64,000 nt of DNA from CAIOGO01 sp964447445. GTDB taxonomy: Bacteria > Bipolaricaulota > Bipolaricaulia > UBA7950 > UBA9294. Each line of letters starts with the position of its first letter. Position 1 is the first letter of the stretch. A program made the position numbers and the translations under genes. Where the stretch lies: assembly GCA_964447445.1 (NCBI GenBank), contig CAYUSW010000065.1, positions 1-64,000 on the forward strand, written 5' to 3'. This document shows positions 22,385 to 29,445 of the stretch, in pieces. Below the pieces are notes generated by a model. The model did no database searches and was not told the origin of the DNA. It saw only the letters and a list, made by a program, of their open reading frames with translations.

Positions 22385-24111
22385 ACCGGGATCTGGAGAT
22401 CGCGCGCTCGGTCGTGCCGCGGCCCATTGCTGAGATTGCGGCGAACCTGGGCCTGCGTGGAGACGAACTCATACCCTTCGGGGACGTCATGGCCAAAGTG
22501 CGGCTGTCCGCCTACGTCGACCGCCGTGAGCGGCCGGACGGCAAGTACGTGGATGTGACGGCCATCACGCCGACGCCGCTCGGCGAAGGCAAGACCACGA
22601 CGACTCTCGGCCTTGTGCAGGGTCTGGCTTGTAGGGGGAAGCGCGCGGTGGCGTGCATCCGGCAGCCGTCGCAGGGTCCGACGTTCGGGATCAAGGGAGG
22701 AGCGGCGGGCGGTGGGCACGCCCAGGTGATTCCGATGGAGGATCTGAACCTTCATCTGACGGGCGACTTCCACGCCGTCACCGCTGCCCACAATCTGATC
22801 GCTGCGGCGCTCGATGCCCGGCTGTTCCACGAGCGGGACTTCAGCGACGCCGGCTTGGCGGGTCGTGGACTCCGACGCCTTCACATCGATCCGCAGGGCG
22901 TTGTGTGGCACAGGGTGATCGACACGTGCGACCGTGCGCTGCGTAACGTGGTTGTTGGCCTGGGGGCGAGAGGGGACGGCATCCCGCGGCAGTCGGGGTT
23001 CGAGATTACCGCGGCGTCGGAACTCATGGCCTGCCTTGCGCTCGCCGACGATCTTGCCGATCTCCGACGGCGCATTGGGCGAGTGATCGTCGCCTACTCG
23101 GTCGACGGGAGCCCGGTGACCGCCGAGGATCTCGGAGTGGCCGGAGCGGCGGCTGTGCTGATGAAGGAGACGGTGCACCCGACCCTCCTGCAGACGCTCG
23201 AGGGGCAGGGCGTGTTCGTCCACGCGGGTCCATTTGCCAACATTGCGCATGGCAACTCGTCGGTCATCGCGGATCGCCTCGCCCTCAAGCTGGCCGACGT
23301 TGTCGTCACCGAGTCCGGATTCGGCGCGGACGTCGGAATGGAGAAGTTCTTCGATATCAAGTGCCGGGCGAGCGGGCTCTTTCCCGATGTGGTCGTGCTG
23401 GTGGCTACCGTTCGCGCCCTCAAGATGCACGGCGGCGGACCGCGCGTGTCGCCTGGGAAGCCTCTTCCGGAGGCGTACACCCGCGAGGACCTGCGACTTC
23501 TCGAAGCGGGTCTGCCGAACCTGATGCATCACCTCGGGATCGCGCGGAAGTTCGGTGTCCCTTCGGTGGTGGCGGTGAACCGGTTTCCCGAGGACACTCC
23601 GCGCGAGCTGGACATGGTGTGTCGCGCGGCTCGCGGAGCGGGCGGAGCGGCCGTCGTGGCCGATCACTGGGCAAGGGGCGGCGAAGGGGCGATCGATCTT
23701 GCCGACGCCGTCGGCGACGCGTGGCGCGCAGAGAAGTCGCCCAGGTTCCTCTACCCGCTGGACCTCCCGCTGCGAGAGAAGATCGAGACGATCGCCCGGG
23801 AGATCTATGGCGCGGGGAGCGTCCTCTACGGCGAAGGGGCTGAGAGGGACCTCGAACGCTGCGAGCGACTCGGCTACGGCAAGCTTCCCGTGTGCATGGC
23901 GAAGACCCATCTGTCTCTGTCGCACGACCCCTCTCTGAAGGGAGCTCCGCAGGGGTTCACGCTTCCGGTGCGCGAAATCCGCGTCAGTGCGGGCGCCGGC
24001 TTCGTCTATCCGCTGTGTGGCGCGATGCAGACCATGCCCGGCCTTCCGGCTCGTCCGGTGTTCATGGGCATCGACCTCGATCCCGAAGGCGATGTGAGAG
24101 GCCTTTCGTAG
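22381..24111 (+). CDS. fhs: Formate-tetrahydrofolate ligase
   Basis: This 576-residue ATP-dependent ligase makes 10-formyl-tetrahydrofolate from formate. It is the entry step of the methyl branch of the Wood-Ljungdahl pathway and also feeds purine synthesis. The P-loop PTPLGEGKTTTTLGL lies near residues 61-75. Other family motifs are RQPSQGPTFGIKGGAAGGGH, NLHLTGDFHAVTAAHNL and MEKFFDIKCRASG. It follows rbfA with a 4-base overlap, an unusual placement in a translation-factor operon. Other one-carbon genes are not in the window, so the pathway direction is inferred. Confidence 0.97.
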   Translation: MNRDLEIARSVVPRPIAEIAANLGLRGDELIPFGDVMAKVRLSAYVDRRERPDGKYVDVTAITPTPLGEGKTTTTLGLVQGLACRGKRAVACIRQPSQGPTFGIKGGAAGGGHAQVIPMEDLNLHLTGDFHAVTAAHNLIAAALDARLFHERDFSDAGLAGRGLRRLHIDPQGVVWHRVIDTCDRALRNVVVGLGARGDGIPRQSGFEITAASELMACLALADDLADLRRRIGRVIVAYSVDGSPVTAEDLGVAGAAAVLMKETVHPTLLQTLEGQGVFVHAGPFANIAHGNSSVIADRLALKLADVVVTESGFGADVGMEKFFDIKCRASGLFPDVVVLVATVRALKMHGGGPRVSPGKPLPEAYTREDLRLLEAGLPNLMHHLGIARKFGVPSVVAVNRFPEDTPRELDMVCRAARGAGGAAVVADHWARGGEGAIDLADAVGDAWRAEKSPRFLYPLDLPLREKIETIAREIYGAGSVLYGEGAERDLERCERLGYGKLPVCMAKTHLSLSHDPSLKGAPQGFTLPVREIRVSAGAGFVYPLCGAMQTMPGLPARPVFMGIDLDPEGDVRGLS

Positions 24112-24185
24112 CAGGTTCGAGCATTCGGATGCCCGGATGGGCTTGCGTGTTGCCTCCGTGGCCGTCGAGGAGTATGGTCAGCGCG

Positions 24186-25640
24186 ATGAGAAACCAAGAA
24201 CAGATCGACGTTCGGGCGTTGTTCGCGCTGCACCCCTTTGCTCGAGTCATCCTCGAGCGGCTATCCGCCGCCGGACACGAGTCGGTGCTGATCGGTGGCG
24301 TTGTCCGCGATGGCTTGCGCGCCCTCTGGGGGGAGGATGTGGACTACCCGCCAGCGGACGTGGACATTGCCACCGCGGCCCTTCCGGCGGAGATCCGATG
24401 GCTCTTTGACGGGCACCCCATTGTCGGCGTGGGCGAGGAGTTCGGCGTCATCATCATCGTCGCGCCCGACGGGCGTCCCTACGAGGTTGCGACGTACCGC
24501 GTCGAGGGGGAGTACGACGGCCGGTGGCCGGGCCGCGTCGAGCTTGTCCGCGATCTGGCGGGCGACGTTCGCCGGCGAGATCTCACGATCAACGGATTGG
24601 CCGCGACCGCGGACGGGCGGGTCATCGATCTTGTCGGGGGCGTCGATGACCTCAAGGCGAGGCGCATCCGGGCGATCGGAGATCCAGCCATTCGCTTTGG
24701 CGAGGATTACCTGCGCATGCTGCGGGCAGTCCGTTTTGCGTGCCAGATCGACGGAGAAGTCGAACCGTCGACCGCGGAAGCCATTGCGGCGCACGCCGGA
24801 AAGCTCGCGGCCATCTCAGGGGAGCGGGTGCGCGATGAGGTCCTGCGACTGCTCGGCACGCCGCGTGCGTGCCGCGGCGTCAGACTCCTCGACGAGCTCG
24901 GGCTACTACCGGAAATCTTGCCGGAGCTGTCGGCTGGGAAGGGAGTGGCCCAGCCGGAGATCTACCATCCGGAGGGCGACGTCTTCGAACACACCCTTGA
25001 GGCCTTGCGCATAGCGGACCTCTTCATCCGCGATCCCCTCGTGAAACTGGCGGTGCTTCTTCACGACGTGGGGAAACCACAGGCCCTCGAAAGAAACGAG
25101 GGAGCGAACATGGGCGGGCACTGCGCGCTGGGAGCATGGCAGACCAAGCGAATCGCGCAGCGCCTACGGCTGAGTCGGGCCGACGCCGGGAGGCTCGTCT
25201 TCGCCGTCAAGAACCACATGCGGATCGCTGACTTCCCCGAGATGGGAAGAGGCAAGCAAGTGCTCTTCCTCACGGAAGGCGAAGTCCAGGGCGCGCGATG
25301 CTTCGCGGAGCGCTACCCGCGGTTCTTCGAACTACTCCAACTCCTCGTCGCAGACTGCGAGGCCAGCGCGCACCGAGCGGCGGGGTGGGAGCCGATCCTG
25401 GTGGAGACCCTGCGGGTGGTCTTGCACGTCGAGCGAGTGGGCGACGTGCGTCGGGCGCGCGAGCTTGTGGACGGTCACGATCTGAAGGAGCTGGGGATGC
25501 CGGACGGGCCGGACATGGGTCGACTCCTCGACGTGCTCCACGATCGCATCCTGGCTGGCGAGATCACGTCGCGGGCGGAGGCCATAGAGACGGCACGGGG
25601 CCTGCTCCGGACCCGGCAGGGGACGCTCGGGGGGCAGTGA
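24186..25640 (+). CDS. CCA-adding enzyme / polynucleotide adenylyltransferase family protein with HD domain
   Basis: This 484-residue class II nucleotidyltransferase has the head domain IGGVVRDGLRA near residue 35 with the catalytic pair in DVDIATA, and RRDLTINGLAA near 130. A C-terminal HD hydrolase domain has FEHTLEALRIADL and LLHDVGKPQALE. The enzyme adds or repairs the tRNA 3' CCA. That fits the window, where tRNA-Arg and tRNA-Gly lack an encoded CCA. The start is uncertain: ATG 24174 is in frame, but its GAGGAG lies too close. A poly(A) polymerase role cannot be excluded. Confidence 0.92.
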   Translation: MRNQEQIDVRALFALHPFARVILERLSAAGHESVLIGGVVRDGLRALWGEDVDYPPADVDIATAALPAEIRWLFDGHPIVGVGEEFGVIIIVAPDGRPYEVATYRVEGEYDGRWPGRVELVRDLAGDVRRRDLTINGLAATADGRVIDLVGGVDDLKARRIRAIGDPAIRFGEDYLRMLRAVRFACQIDGEVEPSTAEAIAAHAGKLAAISGERVRDEVLRLLGTPRACRGVRLLDELGLLPEILPELSAGKGVAQPEIYHPEGDVFEHTLEALRIADLFIRDPLVKLAVLLHDVGKPQALERNEGANMGGHCALGAWQTKRIAQRLRLSRADAGRLVFAVKNHMRIADFPEMGRGKQVLFLTEGEVQGARCFAERYPRFFELLQLLVADCEASAHRAAGWEPILVETLRVVLHVERVGDVRRARELVDGHDLKELGMPDGPDMGRLLDVLHDRILAGEITSRAEAIETARGLLRTRQGTLGGQ

Positions 25641-25739
25641 CGGGACAGGCGACCCCTGGGAATTGACCCGCCCCCTGTACCTTCTCCCTGCGCCGCGGGC
25701 GGCAACGAGTGCGGGTTCCGCGGGACGGGCAGGGGGAAG

Positions 25740-27272
25740 ATGGGGACGCCACTCAGCATCAGCAGGGACCTTGAGCTCGACCTCGAAACCCTCATTGGGC
25801 AATGCATTGCGATCCTGGGGATCCGGGGATCCGGCAAGTCAAACACCGCGGGGGTCATCTTCGAGGAGCTGCTCTCGAACAACTACCCCATGTCCATCGT
25901 CGACATCGAGGGAGAGTACTTCGGATTAAAGGAGAAATACGAAGTACTGGTGGTCGGCACGGGAGACGGGGTGGAGATCGAGATCGACGCCGGGTGCGCG
26001 GCGGAGATCGCCGAGGTCAGCATGGAGAAAAACGTCCCGGTCGTTCTCGACCTCAGCGGGTTCCTCTCGGACGAAAGGAACGAACTGCTGATGGAGTACC
26101 TCTCCAGCCTCTGGAACCTGGCGGGCACCCTCCGGCGTCCCTACATCATCGGAATCGAAGAGGCGCACGAGTTCATACCGCAGGGCGTGAAGACCGAACT
26201 CAAGGAGATGATCGCCCGCATTGCACTGCGCGGCCGCAAGCGCGGCTTGGGGGCTATCGTTGTCTCCCAACGCAGCGCGAAGGTGGACAAGGACGTGTTG
26301 AGTCAGGCTGGCATGCTGCTCCTGCACCGCGTTGTTCACGAGGTCGACATGCGGGTGTACAGCGAGCTTCTTCCGTGGCGGAAGAGCGAGGTGAAAGAGA
26401 TCATCGCGTCGCTGGAAACCGGGAACTGCATTTTCGTGAACGGCGAGATCGTCCGTCCGATCTACGTACGCGAACGTGCGACGTTCCATGCGGGGTTCAC
26501 TCCGTCACTCGAGGCCGTGGCGACGCCTGAACTGAAGCAGGTGAGCGCCTCTATCATTGAAGCGATCGAACGAGCGCGCGAGGGTCGCGGACGCCGAACG
26601 CGGGCCCAGGAACTCGAAGAGCAGCTTTCCAGAATGCAGGAGAGGGTAGCGGAGAGAGACCAGAGGATCGCCGAACTGGAGGAGACAGCGCGGACGCTGG
26701 GGTACATCAAGGTCGAAGTCCCGCAGCCCGCGCCGACGATCGTCACTCAAGATCCCCTGCCCCGAGCTGCCGCGGACGCCGAGTTCGTTTCCGAATCACC
26801 GAGTTCGGCGCGGCGCGACCTTGTGGAGGCCAGAGCCGCGGCGCGCGAACGCGTTGCAGCGGAGACTGGGTGGGGGGTCATCGAGGTCGCACAGCCGGGG
26901 CCGACAGCGGCCGGCCTTCCTCCGGCCGTCGGGCGGCACATCGACCGCCTCGTGGCTCGGGTGGAGCGCCGAAGTCTGTTGGAGCGCCGCGTTCTGGCGT
27001 TTCTCGTCGAGCACGCTCCCGGCTCGTACACCGCGTCGCAAATCGCCGCGTGGACCAACTGCGCACGAGAGATGATCGAAGACGAGCTGCCGCAGGAACT
27101 CCTTGAGGCGGGGCTGATCGCCCGCGAGAGGAGAACGGACGGCTTGCGCTTCCAGAGCCGACTCCGAACGTTCGTCAGCAGCGAGTTCGCCGTCTACCTT
27201 CCGGATATTGGCGAGAGCGGCCTGCATGCAATAACCCGCCAGCTCTCAGATCGACTCGTGCGCATTCCCTAG
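25740..27272 (+). CDS. HerA-like ATPase (DUF87) with coiled coil and C-terminal winged-helix-like region
   Basis: This 510-residue protein has a HerA/FtsK-like ATPase core with Walker A GIRGSGKSN near residues 27-35, Walker B YIIGIEEAHEF near residue 139, and the sensor VVSQRSAK. A coiled coil runs at about residues 285-325 (ELEEQLSRMQERVAERDQRIAELEE). Residues from about 400 onward look like a winged-helix segment ending in a beta-rich tail. HerA-type ATPases translocate DNA in repair or membrane-associated processes. No NurA nuclease is adjacent, so the partner is unknown. A purine-rich AGGGGGAAG precedes the ATG. Confidence 0.87.
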   Translation: MGTPLSISRDLELDLETLIGQCIAILGIRGSGKSNTAGVIFEELLSNNYPMSIVDIEGEYFGLKEKYEVLVVGTGDGVEIEIDAGCAAEIAEVSMEKNVPVVLDLSGFLSDERNELLMEYLSSLWNLAGTLRRPYIIGIEEAHEFIPQGVKTELKEMIARIALRGRKRGLGAIVVSQRSAKVDKDVLSQAGMLLLHRVVHEVDMRVYSELLPWRKSEVKEIIASLETGNCIFVNGEIVRPIYVRERATFHAGFTPSLEAVATPELKQVSASIIEAIERAREGRGRRTRAQELEEQLSRMQERVAERDQRIAELEETARTLGYIKVEVPQPAPTIVTQDPLPRAAADAEFVSESPSSARRDLVEARAAARERVAAETGWGVIEVAQPGPTAAGLPPAVGRHIDRLVARVERRSLLERRVLAFLVEHAPGSYTASQIAAWTNCAREMIEDELPQELLEAGLIARERRTDGLRFQSRLRTFVSSEFAVYLPDIGESGLHAITRQLSDRLVRIP

Positions 27273-27319
27273 AAGAGTCCTTGTCCAGGGCGAGGCGAGC
27301 ATCCTCGGACCTCCCACCG

Positions 27320-27348
27320 TTGACCGGTCTCTCTTTTTCTGTCATAAT
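27320..27348 (+). promoter_or_regulatory. hpf promoter
   Basis: TTGACC (27320-27325), a 17-nt spacer and CATAAT (27343-27348) lie 20 bases before the hpf ATG. Confidence 0.75.
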
Positions 27349-27368
27349 CTCGTTGGAAGGGGGAGCCG

Positions 27369-27896
27369 ATGAAGATCAAGATCGCTGAGCGACACGGTCA
27401 TGCAGAGTCAAGTCAGGCTTTGCGGGCGTACGTCGTCGAGAAGACGGAGGCGCTCGAGCGGTTCTTCGACCGAATCGTCAGTGTGGACGTCGTCTTGTCG
27501 TCAGAGAAGGAGCGACAGATCGCCGATCTCCACGCACACTTGACGAACAAGAAGCTCATCACGGCGCGCGAGGAATCCACGGACATGTACGCATCCGTCG
27601 ACAAAGCCGTGGACCGGCTCCGCCGCCAACTGGTGAAGTTCAAAGACCAGCTTGGGGACGTGAAAGTGCGTGGCGGCGGAGGAGGCGAGCCGGATCGCGG
27701 AGGGGGCGGCGGCGAGAGGCAGATCATCAGAACCGAAACCCACTTCTACAAGCCGATGACGCCCGAGGAGGCGTCGCTTCAGCTGGAGGCGATTGAGAAG
27801 GGCTTCCTCGTGTTCATTGATGCGGAGACCGACGAAGTGGCGATCATCTACCACCGCCGGGACGGCAACTATGGCCTGATCGAGCCGCGACGATAG
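27369..27896 (+). CDS. hpf: Ribosome hibernation promoting factor, long form
   Basis: This 175-residue long HPF binds the 30S decoding region and, through its C-terminal domain, pairs ribosomes into inactive 100S dimers during starvation. The N-terminal S30AE/YfiA domain covers about residues 1-100 (LRAYVVEKTEALERFFDRI; ADLHAHLTNKKLITAREES). A Gly-rich linker spans about residues 100-117. The C-terminal dimerisation domain has KPMTPEEASLQLE and FIDAETDEVAIIYHRRDGNYGLI. It has its own strong promoter and a GGAAGGGGGAG SD. Confidence 0.96.
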   Translation: MKIKIAERHGHAESSQALRAYVVEKTEALERFFDRIVSVDVVLSSEKERQIADLHAHLTNKKLITAREESTDMYASVDKAVDRLRRQLVKFKDQLGDVKVRGGGGGEPDRGGGGGERQIIRTETHFYKPMTPEEASLQLEAIEKGFLVFIDAETDEVAIIYHRRDGNYGLIEPRR

Positions 27897-27933
27897 CGCG
27901 GAGCGCTGGGGGAGGGAGGAGTCGGGGTAGGCG

Positions 27934-28986
27934 TTGGCTAAGGTTCTCGTTTTATTCTCGGGCAGTCTGGCAAGTCGCGTTGCGGCGGCGCTTGTGTTGC
28001 ACCATCCTGGTGTGCACTCCATACAGCTCCTGCACTTCCGGTCCCCGTTTGCCTCGGAGACGGAGGAGCTGCGGGAATTGGTCCGCGAGGAGTGGCCCGG
28101 AACCGTCTTCCGTACCCAGTCTCTCAAGCGGGAGTACCTGAGGTTCGTCGAGCCGGACGCTGCGCAGTTCTCGCTTCGGCAGGCGTGCCTTGAGTGTCGA
28201 GCCTTGCTCGTCTCGCGCTCGGTTCGGTACATGGCGCGCGTGGGTGCGGACTTCCTGGCCACCGGCGAACGTCTGGGACGGCATGGTTTGGGCCGCGAGG
28301 AGATGGATTGGCTGGCTGCGCGATATGATGTTCAGAGCCGTATCCTCCGGCCGCTGTGCTTCCGGGCCGGGCACGGGGACTGCGATCTTGAGGGGTGGGG
28401 CCGGCTGGGTGGCCCCCGGGCGATCCACGCCATGGACGACGAAGACCTGGCGAGGCTGGCGACATCGCTTCATTTGAGCTCGTCGAATCGAATGGGGTCG
28501 TGTGGCCGCTGCAAGCTCACGGTGCCCGGTTTCGGCGAGCGGGTCGCCAATCTGTTCGCGGAGGAGGGGTTCACGCTGAACGGCCTGCGGCTCCTCGATT
28601 TCTCGCACTACTACAAGATCGAGCCCTGGGCAAAGGTCGTAGTTGCCGTCGGAGACGAGGAGAAGCGCGAGCTCCAGAACTTGTTCCTTCCGCAGGACCT
28701 GCGCGTGTATCCGGCCACGCCGCATGGCCCGATGGCGCTCGTGCGAACGGACTGGGGAGCAAGAACAGCCGCAGAGAGGACGCGGATCCTCGAGCTGGCA
28801 GCGTGCATCACGGCAACCCACACGAGCGGCGGACGATGTACGTCGGTGCCCATCTACTACCGCCTCGAGAGTGACGACGAGACGCTTCTCCTGCACGCGA
28901 AGGCGTTTCGATCCACCGACGAGCTTCTCGAGATCCCGGGCGTTCAAGCGATGACGCTCGTGGCGGCAGCACCTGCGGCAGCTTGA
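27934..28986 (+). CDS. Degenerate PP-loop (MnmA/ThiI-like) protein with DUF814-like C-terminus
   Basis: This 350-residue protein has the layout of PP-loop tRNA thiolation-like proteins. The N-terminal nucleotide-binding strand is FSGSLASRVAAALV, where the usual SGGxDS loop is altered to SGSLAS, losing the Asp. The family-like CLECRALL (CxxC) and ADFLATGERLGRHGL follow. A second CxxC lies in GSCGRCKLTVPGF, and the C-terminal part resembles the DUF814/NFACT RNA-binding region (KVVVAVGDEEKRELQNL). It may no longer use ATP. The start is TTG with purine-rich sequence upstream. It follows hpf by 37 bases, and its stop overlaps the next -35 box. Confidence 0.72.
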   Translation: MAKVLVLFSGSLASRVAAALVLHHPGVHSIQLLHFRSPFASETEELRELVREEWPGTVFRTQSLKREYLRFVEPDAAQFSLRQACLECRALLVSRSVRYMARVGADFLATGERLGRHGLGREEMDWLAARYDVQSRILRPLCFRAGHGDCDLEGWGRLGGPRAIHAMDDEDLARLATSLHLSSSNRMGSCGRCKLTVPGFGERVANLFAEEGFTLNGLRLLDFSHYYKIEPWAKVVVAVGDEEKRELQNLFLPQDLRVYPATPHGPMALVRTDWGARTAAERTRILELAACITATHTSGGRCTSVPIYYRLESDDETLLLHAKAFRSTDELLEIPGVQAMTLVAAAPAAA

Positions 28987-29010
28987 CAGCGCGAGCCCGG
29001 AGGCTATACT
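28983..29010 (+). promoter_or_regulatory. Promoter of the fmdB-rpoC transcript
   Basis: A perfect TTGACA (28983-28988), a 16-nt spacer and TATACT (29005-29010). The -35 overlaps the stop codon of the PP-loop gene. A leader of about 125 nt follows. Confidence 0.82.
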
Positions 29011-29113
29011 CCGACCAACCAGTCTGAACAAGGGATGCGCGGCTTCGGAACGGAGCGTCTGTTTATTCCGCGATCGCGTTTCATGAGAGTAGAGTCAAGA
29101 GACCGTGGTGCTA

Positions 29114-29132
29114 GCCCTACGAGGACTAGGGC
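29114..29132 (+). promoter_or_regulatory. Leader hairpin before the FmdB-type gene
   Basis: GCCCTA (29114-29119), a 7-nt loop and TAGGGC (29127-29132) lie 9 bases before the ATG at 29142, overlapping the ribosome-binding region (GGGGCAG). Such placement could dampen initiation or bind a protein. This is inference from position only. Confidence 0.4.
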
Positions 29133-29141
29133 GGGGCAGTT

Positions 29142-29381
29142 ATGCCTTTTTACCGCTTCGAGTGCGCAAGTTGCGGGAGCGAGTTCCGTGTGTTGCGACA
29201 AAACGGCGATGTGGCTCTGGCGACGTGCCCGCACTGCGGCGGCGGCCAGACGAAGCGGCTTCTTCCCCGGATCGGCGTGATCTACAAGGGCAAAGGGTAC
29301 TACTCCACGGACTACCGCAAGACCAAGAGTGAAAGCGCGCTGCGCGACTCGGCGGAGTCGACGACGGGAACCGAGAACTAG
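29142..29381 (+). CDS. FmdB-type zinc-ribbon protein
   Basis: This 79-residue protein begins MPFYRFECASCGSEF and has a second pair in TCPHCGGGQTKRLLP. Together these make a CxxC...CxxC zinc ribbon of the FmdB family, followed by a flexible, charged tail. Function is unproven in the family; it has been described as regulatory. It lies directly upstream of rpoC, where rpoB is normally found, and shares its promoter, with 64 bases between the genes. Confidence 0.88.
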   Translation: MPFYRFECASCGSEFRVLRQNGDVALATCPHCGGGQTKRLLPRIGVIYKGKGYYSTDYRKTKSESALRDSAESTTGTEN

Positions 29382-29445
29382 GGCAAACGGAGCGGCCGCG
29401 CGGCGCAGCTCGGCTGCCACGGAAGACTAAGGAGAGGTGAGGCAA

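Noticed and set aside
19812..22496. 894-codon open frame on the minus strand opposite infB, the DUF503 gene and rbfA
   Set aside because: It is a GC-rich shadow: it covers three clearly identified genes, its product is rich in Arg, His and Asp with no family resemblance, and it has no promoter or SD.
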